From Mastigamoeba balamuthi (taxonomy: Eukaryota > Evosea > Mastigamoebida > Mastigamoebidae), in NCBI GenBank assembly GCA_902651635.1, contig CACRSC010000039.1, positions 50,399 through 114,398 on the forward strand: a stretch of DNA of 64,000 nucleotides. Direction: 5' to 3'. The notes beneath the pieces were generated by a model, which was not told the origin of the DNA, did not search any database, and worked only from the letters and a program-made list of their open reading frames with translations. Position numbers and translations under genes: made by a program. Each line of letters begins with the position of its first letter. Positions within the stretch are counted from its first letter, which is position 1. Below, one piece after another: positions 31,401 through 43,425 of the stretch.

Positions 31401-34400
31401 GTCTCGCGCCCGCTATACAGGGCCATGCAGCTCTTATTGGTGCCCTGCCGGCACCACAGATGACGACTCGGACTGGAGACCCCCCTGTGTGCCGTGTGGC
31501 GCAGGCCACTACGTGCCGGCTGGGGCGTCTGGTGCGTGCTCGCTGGACGCGTGCGGGACGGGGCGCGTGGACCACGACAGCGACCCAGTGACCCCCTGTA
31601 TTGCAGTATGCTTGCCAGCCCCTGACAGCGACCTCTGCAACGCATCTGGTGCTGCTGCCCCGGGCTGTGAGTGGTGCGGCTCTTATTGTTCCGTGGTGGG
31701 CTTGTGCGATGCGCTCCTGGATGGCTCCCCACGTCCGACGGTCTGCTCCTACACTGGACGTTCGACGGCGGCAGCGTAGCAGAGAGACTAAGGGACTCGT
31801 GGGGCAACAGCTACAACGCGACGATCGCGTCCGACCCAGACAATGTCACGTGGCTGGCCGGCAGAGTCGGCAGCGGCGCCATTGGTTTCATGCCTTCGTA
31901 CGACTACGAGAACAACCCAGGCCAGATGTTGCCGGGGACAGTCTGTCCCTTCGTTCGTTCGCCGCCCCTCAGCGGTATTGGAGGATGGTCGCCGTTCTCC
32001 CTTTCTATGTGGGTGTGGGCGAACCAACAGGAGACGCAGCCACGACAATATGTCGCCACTCTGGGGGCAGAGCTCACCACAGGCTCGCTCGACTGGAAAC
32101 TGGCGGGCTCAGACGCAATGATGCTGGAAGTCATCGGAGGCAACAGCCTCCAGTTCAGTGCAGCGAGCTCATCTTGGGTCCACGTAACCCTCGTCTACGA
32201 CGGCATAACAGCGATTGTGTTCGTCAACGGAGCCATGGCAGCCAAGAAGGCGATGGCCATCAGCCTGCCGCCCAATCCCACGCTGATGCTGGCCAAAGCG
32301 CCGATAGATAACTTCTACAGAGTGTGCCTCGGAGGCGCGATCGATGACGTGCGCCTGTACAACCGTGCTCTGACCTCGGCAGAGGCCTACGGGGTCTTTC
32401 ACGGGTTCTGCGGTCCGGGCCACTACGTTCCCGCGGGCAACGCGTCCGACTGCGCGGCTCTCGTATGCCCAGCAGGCACTGTGGACCACGACGCCGACAC
32501 GAGCACTGCGTGCGCGCTGTGCAGCCCTGGCCACTACACGCCATACGGGAGCGCCGGTGCCTGCCGCGAGTGCCCATTCGGGAGTACAGACCACGACTCT
32601 GACGCGTCGACTCGGTGTGTGCTGTGCGGGCCAGGCCACTACTTCGCGTCCTCGGCGACAATCGGCACCTGCGACGCGTTCGCCTGCCCCGCCGGGACGC
32701 AGGACACCGACGACAACGTCTCAACGCCCTGCATCCCGTGCGGCCCCGCGCACTACTCGCCGCTGGGCGCCCACGGAGCATGCGAGTCAACGCTGTGCGC
32801 AGCGGGCACGACAGACGACGACTGGGACCCGGCGACGCCCTGTCTGGCGTGCAGCACAGGCCACTTCGCTGCCCGAGGTTCCACGGGCCCGTGCGCCCTT
32901 TGGGTCTGTGCCTCCGACGCAACGGACGATGACCTCGACCCGGCGACGGCGTGTGTGGAGTGCGGGCCAGGCCACTTCCTGCCGCCGCTGTCGAGCGGGG
33001 ACTGCGCATCGCACGCGTGCGGGCGGGGCACCACAGACGATGACAGCGACGCGGCCACTCCCTGCTTCGCGTGCGGGGCAGGCACGGGCGTGGGGGCGGA
33101 GCGGTCGACTGGGCCGTGCAGCGGGTACGCGTGCCTGGCAGGGTGGACAGACGACGACAACACGTCGGCTACGGCGTGCGTTGAGTGTGGGGATGGTACA
33201 TACACGGTGGCTGGGAGCGCGGGGCCCTGCAGCAGCCACACGTGTCTCAGCGGGTGGACCGACGACGACTGGAAAGCATCGACGCCGTGCGTGCCTTGCG
33301 GCGCCGGGGGCTACGAGGCCGCGGGGTCGGCGGGCCCGTGCGTGATTCACGCGTGCGGGACAGGGAGCGTCGACCACGACGCCAATCCGACCACACTGTG
33401 CGTTGCCGAGTGCTCGTACATCGTGGAGCAGGGCGGGTGCACCCGGTCGGTGCTGGGGTGCGACTGGTGCGGCAAGTACTGCTCTGTTCGCTCGCTCTGC
33501 CAGTGCGACCGGGTGGGCGACGCGGCCACGTGCCTGTCGTCGAACAACTGCACGTGGTGCGACCACCTCTCGCAGTGCCACACCGGCACGTGCCCCTTGG
33601 GTGCAGCAAGCAGACCCAGGGACACGGCGGCTGTCGTTAGTGGCGCTGTGGGAGGTGGTGGCGGCGGCGCTCTGCTGCTGGCTGTTTTGGGGCTGCTGGT
33701 GGCCGCGTGGCTGCGGTACAGAAGAGGGCGCCTGCAGTACCACGACGAGGTGCAGGCATCAGAGATCCTACTGGGAGAGGTCATCGGGCAGGGGAGCTTC
33801 GGCGTGGTACACAAGGCGCTGTGGCGCGACACAGAGGTCGCGGCAAAGACGGTCCGCATTGAGGCGCTGCAGGCGCAGGACGTCGAGCTTGTGGCAAAGG
33901 AGGTCGACGTCATGCGGGCGCTGCGCCACCCCAACATCCTCCTCTACATGTGCTACGCCCGCAGCGCCGACAGCTTCATAATCGTTACAGGTGCTCCTCT
34001 GCACACACAGCAGAGATGGCACCATCACCGGCCCTCCGCTCTCTTCGATGTGCTCATTGGGTGCGGTGTCGTCTTCTTGTCCAGAGTACATGCCCATGGG
34101 GTCGCTAATGGATCTGCTGGTCAACGAGAGCGTGGTTATTGCGTTACGGATGAGGCTGGCGATCATGTCGGACATTGCGCTGGGAATGGCGTACCTTCAC
34201 CACAACGACCCCCCCATTCTGCACCGCGACCTCAAGAGCTCCAACATTCTGGTGTGTAATCCTCCCTGGAGTCGTGCCTGTCCACCATATTTTCTAACGG
34301 CAAATCCCTGGCGGCCGTCACAGCTGGACTCGAACATGCAGGCCAAGGTCAGCGACTTTGGTCTGACGCTCTTTGCTCAGAGAGGAAGCTCGCACAAGGG

Positions 34401-36735
34401 ATGCGCAGCAGTAATCGGCACTATTCTGTGGACTGCGCCTGAGGTCCTTGACGGTGCTGCGTGCACGCCCCAGAGCGACGTTTACTGTGCGGCCACTTTC
34501 TTACACACCGCCTCACCTCGTAACTGCACAGCGTTTGGCATCATCGCGTGGGAAATTATCACGAGGGAGGTCCCCTATGACGACTGCAACCCGCACACTG
34601 TAGCCATGAGGGTCGTCAAGGAGGGCCTCCGTCCCTCGCTGGAATGCGGTCAGTTCCCATCCCCGATCGCGGACCTCATCGCGCAGTGCTGGGACAACCC
34701 GCCTGAGTAGGCAATGAAGAGACTTGACACAGAACTGACCTCTCCACTTGCAGAAAGAGGCCCATGTTCAGTGCCATCCACTCGAGGCTCTTGTTGCTGA
34801 GGTCAGAGCTCGAGGGCGATGAGGTGCATACAATTCCGTTTTCAAACGCAGCATCGAATGATCGCAACATCAGATCGACCAAGAGCCCTGCGTGGCACCT
34901 CCGGCTGGCAGCGTCGCACTGGTCTTCACGGACATCCAGGGGTCGACGTCGCTGTGGGAATGGGACCCCGTTGTCATGAAGGCTTCGCTGAAGCTGCACA
35001 ACAAGATCATGCGCAAGTGCATCTCTGCCCACAGAGGCTTCGAGGTAAAGACTGAGGGTGCGCCATTTCGCCCTCAGCCGTGATCACTGACTGCACCGCT
35101 GCGGTTCCTGTGTGCTGTGCAGGCGATGCGTTCATGATTGCGTTTCAGTCGCCTCTGGATGCGCTGATGTTCTGTCAGGAGGCGCAACGCTCGCTGCTTG
35201 AAGCCAAGTGGAACCCCACACTCCTCACGCAGCAGTGTTGCTCGGAGGTCGTTGTGGATAGCACCGTGTTGTTCCGCGGCGTCCGCGTTCGCATGGGCAT
35301 CCATTACGGAGATGTTTCGTTGAAATCCGCTGGCATGTCAGTGGACTACTCTGGCGCCACAGTTGAGGTGGCTGCGGGCATCGCCAGCCTGGCGTTGGGT
35401 GGCCAGATCCTCGTCAGCAGCGCGGCGACGACTGAAATAGAGAGAATTCCAAAGTCAGCCCAGCAGAGGGAAGCCATAGCCTCCACGTTCCAACTGAAGC
35501 CACTGGGTCCGGTACAGCTCAGGACAGGTCAGGAGGAAGGCCTTCACGAGGTTGCGATGGCGGGACTCTCGAGGTCATTCCATCAGCCCGTGTCGCATGC
35601 AAGCAGCACCAAGACTGGCAACAGCTCCTGCACAGAGACCTCAGAGACAGTGCAGAGCATGTTGAACAGGCTGGCAGAGAGCAATACCCCCTGCTGGGCA
35701 GTTAGCCCCACAGAAGTCATTGTGAGCAGCACTCAGATCGGTGGAGGCAACTTTGGCGTTGTCTTCAAGGGGTGAGAAGCCAGTTAGTAGTTTTCAGACT
35801 AACATCTTTGGAAGCGAGTACAGGGGCGTCACTGTGGCTGTGAAGAGGTTCTACCAGCAGCGGCTGAACCAAGCCACCAAGGCAGAACTGCTCAGGCAAC
35901 TCACGGAGATGTCGTTGCTCTCCAGGCTCCGGCATCCATCAATTGTTCTCTTTGTGCGCCTTTCCTGTTGGGCCTTTACTGATAATCGAGCGCAGATGGG
36001 GGCGTCCATCGATCCAAACAACATGTTCATGTGAGACCTCTCATCTTTGAGCTTTGTCTGAGTGTTTCTTAGAATAACTGAGTGGATGCAAAGGGGAAGC
36101 CTCCGGGAGATTCTCCAGGAGCATGCCATTGGCTTGGGCCAGACAGTCGACGTTCTTTTGTCTGTGTGCAAGGGACTCAGGTGAGCACAACATTTCTGTG
36201 AAACACCTCTGACATGTGTGCACTTGTCGTGATTAACAGCTACATTCACGAGTCGAGTATCCTACACAGGGACCTCAAGGCGGCGAACATCCTCATTGGC
36301 GATAAATGGGAGGCCAAGATCACTGGTGAGAACACAATACTCAACGTCAGCCATCTGTTGACACACAGAGCCTCTTCAGACTTTGGGCTGTCCTCCATCA
36401 AGAACGCCAACAAGACAATGACGGTGTGCGGGACAGTGGCGTGGATGGCCCCAGAGATCCTCGAGAGAGGTCACTTCAGCGAGAAGAGCGATTTATATGC
36501 TCTCGGAATGGTCATGTACGAGGTTCTCACGCGCCACAGCCCTTTTTGCGGTATTCCAGTCATGTCCCTCCTTCCCCGAATTGTCGCTGGTCAAAGGCCC
36601 CAAATACCACACGCACACGACCTGGGAGAATTCACAGGGCCCTACGTTACCCTGATGCAGAGTACATGGGCTGCAAACCCAGACGACAGACCAGACTGTC
36701 CCAAGGTCAGCAGTGCGCTTGCATCAATGGTGTAG
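28448..36735 (+). CDS. LamG/Cys-repeat transmembrane receptor with kinase, degenerate cyclase and kinase domains
   Basis: Fourteen exons: 28448-29270, 29326-31074, 31160-33990, 34085-34251, 34324-34486, 34532-34706, 34754-34823, 34874-35057, 35123-35771, 35815-35953, 35996-36030, 36073-36180, 36240-36325, 36380-36735; about 2511 aa. After a signal peptide come three LamG-like domains (VLHWPFEG, VLHWTFDE, LLHWTFDGG; each closes with DDVRLYNR). About 20 Cys-repeats (TDDDxDxxTxCVxCGxG) alternate with them, in four blocks each closed by CxWCGxxC-like units. A Gly-rich membrane segment lies near residue 1690. Kinase 1 (TKL-like) has IGQGSFGVV, VAAK, HRDLKSSN, DFG and APE. The cyclase has FTDIQGST and KTEGDAFM but TVEVAAGI where N and R are expected. 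Kinase 2 has IGGGNFGVV, VAVK, HRDLKAAN, DFG and APE. The coding frame shifts by one base near 31700 in exon 3, with no room for an intron. Confidence 0.87.
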
Positions 36736-37533
36736 CAGCACAGCTGACCAAAGTGACATACCCGACTGAATTGAACACTGATTTCACTTTCAATGGCTAC
36801 GCTTTTGATGATGACGAGTCGAATTTCGGGTGAGTACAACCAGATAGTCCTCCCTCCGAAACCTGTGTACTCCACGGTCATGCATATTTTTGGGTGATGC
36901 GGGATCGGAGTATCCTGCAGCACTTCACTATTGTGAACCTCGTGTCTCAGCGTGACTCAATTCGATGAAATACAACAGAGAACCTACTCGATCTGTGGGC
37001 TGGAGATGAGGTGTTTTTACATCGAAGAAACCCTGAATCTATGCCGATGCCAATTGCGCATTCTTCAGAGTCCTTTTCCATGCGCATCCACCCCTGTATG
37101 CTTCTTCAGGTCGTGCAGTCTGATCCATCTGCCTATTTTTGCGATCACTTGTGGAGCGCATCGCACAGAAAGATGAGATCCTCGGCCTCCTTATCTCGTC
37201 TTTCTTGTGTGCCCCTTCCTAATTATGGCCATCGGTCATGGATCCTCCGCTGTTTGCCATAATCGACCGAACCGACGAATTTCCTGCCTCGACTGGAGGT
37301 TCTGCCAGACGCCCGCCGAGCAGCGGCAGAAGCGGGCATTGCGACGAGAGTGAAAGAGAGGGCCATGAACTGGCTGACCCACCACAACCTTCTCAAGAAA
37401 AGGAAAACGTTGAAGAACTAACCTTCCCGAAAATAGCCTCGGCCTCTGCGCTGATATGCTAAGACAGCTCATTCACACAGTCTCTGACTTGGGCTGCAGT
37501 TGTGTACTCAGCATCTGCATACTGAGAAGCAAA
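36736..37533. other. Intergenic region upstream of cyclase B
   Basis: 798 bp, AT-richer than the flanking exons. No reading frame with recognisable content and no RNA gene seen. It likely contains the receptor gene terminator and the cyclase B promoter. Confidence 0.5.
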
Positions 37534-40500
37534 ATGCCGTCGCAGTCGACGGGGTCGTCGCAGAGCGAGAGCCTCGCGTGGTCCGACGCCTACACGACCT
37601 CCTCTCTCAGCGGTGCCCTATCACTAAGCGCATCCCACTTTCGCGCGATAATGCCCTGTGCGCTCCGCTCCGGCTAACCGGTTACGTGCATTGTGCTGCG
37701 GGCAGTTGGGTACGGAGTGCTGCAGAGGATCGCCTACAGCGTCAGCCAGGCGCCTCGCAGCAGGCACTTGCTGATGGCAACTGTGTTGGTCGTTGTCGCC
37801 CAGTTCGTCACACTCTCCGTCGAACAGACACTCCTCGGCAGCGGCAAGCTGCGTGGCGTTGGCCGCTGGGTGGCACTCGTCAGGTCCGGTAGTCATTGTG
37901 CCCGCATCCTCTGAGCGGGTTTTTCACACTGTCGGGCAGGGCACCAGAGGCCTCCGACAAAGTCACAGAAGCGCTGGTGTACGCGAGCTGCTTGGCGCTG
38001 CTGGTCACAGCCGCCGCCGTGTCGGTGCTGTTCCTCCGCCTCTCGCGTGGCGCGAAGGCCCCTGCACGCCTCGTGCTGCTGCTGCGGAGGCTCTTCACGG
38101 TCCTCCCTGCCCTCGTTTTCCCCGTTTCCTTCCTGTGCCTCCGAAGTGAGTTTTCCATTTGGCGTCCATTTTTGACTTCGATTCTCACACAGCCCTTGCC
38201 CAGCATTCGCAGCGGCGAGCAGCGCGGGAGTGCTCCCGACGATCGCTGCTGCGGCCTCTCTGGCTCTGGTTATCCTCTTCACTGTCTTCTCGACGTTTAT
38301 GTCCGAGACTCCCAGTGCAATTCCACAGACTGCTGCTGACACTGCACAGGATCGGGGACTTCCTGCCTCACCGCGGGATGCTGTCGGTATCGTCCGGCAG
38401 GCTCTGGGTGCTCGTGACCCTCGTCCAGGTGTCGCTGTCGGCCACTCGGGCGTTCCTGCCCGACAGGCTGCTCTGGGCCCACGCCCTGGCGTCGCTCCTC
38501 TGCTGCGCAGCCCTCGCGTGGACCCACTGGCAGTTGCTCCCCTTCTGGCGCAAGCTCACCAACTGCGCCGTCGGCGCTGTCCTGGCGTCGCTCGCCGTGG
38601 CCTCTGTGCCCCAGCTGGCGGCTGCCGTGGTCGCCGACTCGATCGTGCCGTTCTGCCTGTGCGTGTCGGCGCTGGTCCCCGCGGCCGTGGCGGCGTTCTT
38701 CGTTTTCCGTCTGCGGCTGCGGCACTGGGAGCGGTTCTTCGTGCAGGACATACCCGCGAGCGCCATCAAGATCGCCAAGCCCGAGGACCTGGAGCTGATG
38801 CTCAGGCGCATCTACAACGTCGGGTCTCCGGCCTGCGCTGAGGCTATGGTGCCGCGCGCACTGGAACTGGTGTCGGTGGCCAAGGAGATGTTCCAGAGGG
38901 ACGGCAACCCGCACCTCGAGCACGCGCGGATCCTGTTCGAGGTGGCGCACGACCCCAAGGGAGCTGTGCTGCACCTGCGGTCGGCCAAGAGGCTGCACCT
39001 GGCGCTGGACAAGCGGTACCTGGCGTCGAGCCTTCTGCAGATGTGCCAGAGCGCCAACCAGGAGGCGCAGCAGAACGAAGAGGTGCAGCTGTCGCTCAAC
39101 ACGGTGTCCAAGCACCACAAGATGTGCCGGATGTCGACGGCGCGGTTCTGGCAGCTGCTGGTGCGGTCGCACAGCGACACGATGGACATCGAGCAGCTGG
39201 TGCAGCACGTGCGGCGCGCTGGGTACCACCAGCACAAGAGCCAGGAGATGCTGCAGGAGCTGCTCAGTGAGAACCCCCACAGCGTCCCGTGCGAAAAGAG
39301 CTCCAATTCCTCTTCTCTTCTGATAGCGACTGGCGTTATCAGGGTTCTGAGAGCGTGGGCGAGGCACCTCGTTGAGCTGCAGAACGACAAAGAGGCGGCA
39401 GAGCAAGTGCTGATAATGGCCGACCAGATGGAAGAGGACATTTCGAGACACGAAAGAAGAGCTCAGGCCAAGGAACTCAGCCATGCCAGGGACGAGACAA
39501 TCGTGACAGTCGAGGACGCTGAGGAGCCGGCGGATAGGCTTAGCACAGCGCAGACCCGCGAGGTGCGGTTCAGCGACACGAGGACGTTCCGTGTTATGAT
39601 AGAGGGGGCCTCCGGGAAGCCACTTGAGCTCTGCGACGACTCTCAGAGCACCAAGTCAATCGCGAAGCCGGATGTGCTGTCGCAGCAGCAGCAGCGCGAA
39701 GAGGTCGACGAGAAGTCGCGCTCTTCGCTCTCGGGGGTGTCAATGAGCTCCGGAGCCTCTGCGGGCACACTTCAGGCGGAGTTCACTGCGCACGCCCGCT
39801 CCATGCGGAGGAAGGTGACTGGTCAACTGCGGCGCCCATGGCTTATGACTTGAGCGAAAACGGCAACTCACAAAAACAAAAACAAAAACCAAACAGATCG
39901 AGACGGCGCGGAGCAACTTCCTGACGCGCCTCCACGTGGCGGTGCTCGTGACGCTCGGCGTCCTCATCGCGGGCACGACGGTCAACTACGCCACGTCCGT
40001 GTCAACGCTCGACGGATACCGGCTGTCGCTGGAGGAGCTGGCGGACACGATCGTGTCGGAGACAGACTCGCTGCTGGGCGTGCTCAAGATGCGCGAGTAC
40101 GAGCTGGCGCTGATGTCTGGCAACGTGTCTGTGGCGAGCGAGCACTGCCAGCGGGCGATAGAGGCCATGGCGCAGTTTGAGAGCTCGTTCAACAGGATGT
40201 ACAAGTACTCCGACTCGTTTACCATCATCGGAGACCATTGGGCCGAGCCGCTAGTGGTACTTGCATGTCTCAGTTCAACGGTCCTCATGTCGCCTTCGCA
40301 GTTGCTGATCTACGTCCCGTCGAACCTGTCGGACTACGCCTCGGGGACAACATACAACGAATCCATGCACCTGTAGGACGTCCCACACAGACCTCCTCTT
40401 GAATTACTTTTCGTGGCAGGTTCGAGGCGGGCTACGACCTCATCAGCGCTGTCGACATTGTGTGCAACACGTCGCTGGAGCGCATGGGCGTGCCAAACTT

Positions 40501-43257
40501 CCGTGCTGTCCCTGCGTTCCGGTTCCTCATGGATAACGGACCGACTGTTTTCCTGGAGAGCCTCCACCTGCTGGGAGACAAATACGGCATTCTGTCATTC
40601 AGCGAGGCGTACCGCGTCCATCACCTCCTCTACGCCTTCTTTCCCGCAACCGTCGTGGCCACTCTGGGCGTGCTGGCCCTCGTGTACCTGCCAGTTCTGA
40701 GCCACGTGGACAAGGAGCGCAGATCCGTCGTGAAGCTGTTCCTCGACATTCCAAAGTCTACGCTCATCAATACCTGCGAGAAGCTCGCTGTCAACGATGA
40801 AGACCGCAGCGTCGATACAGCGAGCGTCCAGACGCACAACAGCCTCAAGTCGACGTACACGCTGACGATCATGTTCGGGGCGGGTATCTGCCTGCTGCTG
40901 GCCGTGTGCACGGCCATCTTCGCGCTGTCCATCACATTCACAATGTCGGACCAGCACCAGGGCTACTCGCTGGCTGCTGCGAGTACCCGCAGGACTGCCT
41001 TGATGGAGATGCTGCTGTGGTCCAAAGAGTTGATAGTGGGAGACCCCACGATGGGCACCAGGTCGGAAATTCTGAGCAGGTTCGACGATTCCTTTGCCGA
41101 GTACACGACGGCAGACAACAAGCTCAAGTACGGGATTATGTCGGTTGCTTCTGACATTAGGAATGACCACGACCTCGAGAGCCTCTGGTTCCGCCGCCCG
41201 TGCCCAGCAGAACTCCATGCGAGCAACTGCAGAGGCCTGGGAGTTCTGTTGCGAACGTATTCCGATATGATCAAGACGTTCGCCTGGTCCTACAGAGCAA
41301 TGTATGAGATCTGATGTTCCTCCTTTTCTTTGCTCCGTTGACCTCGTGATCCCTCCCCCAGAGTAAATTCGACAGACTCAGTGCCGCCTGAGGTGCAGAT
41401 GACATACTACGCGTTACCCAGCAGTCTTAGAGACACGCTCGACTCGTGGCTGGCAGAGGACATCAACCTACAGCAGAGAGGCGCTTCAGCAGCTGTCACA
41501 CGGTAGCCCTCTCCTTTGGCGGTTTGATCTCACTTGATTATTCAGTGTGATCAGCATCATAACTGCCCTATTCTGGGTCTTCACCACGGTGTTGTGCCTC
41601 TATTATTTTGTCGTCAGGACGCGCGTTACGGCCGTAGGAAAGGAAATCGAGAAGTGAGTCGCATTGAAAACAGTGTGTGCTACTGGCTACGCTAAAGTGT
41701 GACTTGTGCAACTGCAGAACGATCCGCATGCTTCTGTTCCTGCCCGTCAACGTGCTCGACAGCGTCGAGTCGATACACGACTTCCTGGAGATGGGCAGGA
41801 GCGCTTCGGAGATCGAGGCGCAGAGCGACAAGGACCAGGAGAGGGTGACCAAGTCAATTGTGGACGCGTGCGAGGACATTGTGATTCTGTGCAACCAGAA
41901 CAAGGCCATCGAGCTCTTCAACCCCGTCGCCGAGTCCCTGACGGGGTACAGCGTGCAGGAAGCGCTGGGCCAGGACCTGTCGCTGGTGGTGCCCACCGAC
42001 ATCGAGGCCAACAAGAGACTCTTCAGCAACGTCTTCGGGTCCGACACCTCATTTGTTTGGCAACAAGAATGACACTGATGATGAGGGTGCAGGGAGGACA
42101 AGAACGTCAAGGCCAAGATCAGCTCAGAGGTGGTCATCAAAAAGCAGGGTGAGTTTTGAATGTGTGAGTATTGGCACCCAATTTCTCTTTGACGCAGATG
42201 GGACGCTGTTCAGCTCGCTGGTGTCTGTCAGTAGGACTGTCGTTCATGGAAAGATACGAACAGCGCTGTTTATCCGCGACATCACAGCCATCAAGGACCG
42301 CGAGCAGGTGATCACTCGCGAGCGCAACAGGGTTCGTTCAACTTGCAATTCATTGCAGATCTTCACTTTGTGCTTCTAATGTGAGCATTGGGCCAGGCTG
42401 AGGGGCTGCTGCTCAACATCTTCCCCAAGGAGATCGCGGAGCAGCTCAACAGCCTCACGTCCGTGGCCGACAAGGAGAGGGAGAGAGGGTGCAGCATGCT
42501 CCTCGCCGACCAGTTTGCAGAGGCCACGGTGCTGTTCGCGGACATCGCGGGGTTCACGAACATGTCGTCGAAGCTGTCGGCGGAGAAGATCGTGACGGTG
42601 CTGAACGGGGTCTTCTCGCTGTGGGACAACCTGCTGGAGCAGCACTCGGTGGAGAAGATCAAGACGATCGGGGACGCGTACATGGCGGTGTGCGGGGTGC
42701 CCGTGCGGCGGAGGGACCACGCGGAGCTGATGATGCGGTTCGCGGTGGCGATGCTGGGGTCGCTGCGCGAGTACAACGGGGGGACGGACACGCCGGTGAG
42801 CGTGCGGATCGGGATCAACTCGGGGCCGGTGGTGGCGGGGATCATCGGGACCAAGAAGATCGCGTACGACCTGTGGGGCGACACGGTGAACGTGGCGTCG
42901 CGGATGGAGCACAACGGGGTGGTGGGCTGCGTGCAGGTCACCGAGGACACGTACCAGCGGCTGCGCAAGGAGTTCGCGTGGGAGTGCCGCGGGCCCCTCC
43001 AGATCCAGGGCAAGGGAGAGCTCGTCTGCTACGTCCACAGGCCCTCTGAGGAGTCGGCCACGAACAAGCCGCCCAGTGCCAACGAGTGCGAGACCTCGGA
43101 GGAGGCCATGAAGCAGAGCGCGTTACCAGGAGTGGTGAAGGAGGACTCCAGGGCTAGGTTGGCCCACTGCGAGTTCCCCGCGAGAGGTGCCAGCACCCGC
43201 AGGCTCTCCGTATCCAGCGGGCTCTCGTTCATCCTGGGAGGTCAGGCACCTCTTTAG
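37534..43257 (+). CDS. Multi-pass TmcB-like PAS adenylyl cyclase B
   Basis: Fourteen exons in phase: 37534-37612, 37706-37883, 37940-38145, 38204-38294, 38350-39814, 39897-40256, 40302-40372, 40420-41301, 41362-41502, 41546-41653, 41718-42038, 42093-42148, 42198-42331, 42397-43257; about 1650 aa. Same architecture as cyclase A: about eight N-terminal membrane segments, TmcB-like helical region, four more membrane segments, PAS domain, class III cyclase with ATP-type residues (K in EKIKTIGD, D in YDLWGDTVN) and complete catalytic Asp/Asn/Arg. All intron positions match A except one: the intron at 23740-23780 in A corresponds to 45 bp read as coding in B. The introns that are GC-AG in A (1 and 4) are GT-AG in B. 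The catalytic exon is almost identical at DNA level to that of A, although the N- and C-terminal tails differ. Confidence 0.9.
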
Positions 43258-43308
43258 TCACCGTGCTGGCAAAGAGGACCACTGGCCGCACAGACTGACA
43301 TTCAATTG

Positions 43309-43314
43309 AATAAA
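43309..43314 (+). promoter_or_regulatory. Polyadenylation signal AATAAA
   Basis: AATAAA lies about 50 bp after the cyclase B stop, in the short convergent spacer (168 bp) shared with LOG copy 1. Confidence 0.5.
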
Positions 43315-43425
43315 TAGCCTTTGAAGAGCATCTCACTGACTGTTGCTATGAGCATCGAGATTGTGTCCTGATGAACGATCAACTACACAGACACAGTGAC
43401 ACCCGCCTTCTTTGCTCTGGCGGCT

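Noticed and set aside
34874-35771. Calling the receptor's cyclase a functional guanylyl cyclase
   Set aside because: Substrate-site Lys is not guanylyl-type, and the Asn/Arg needed for catalysis are replaced.
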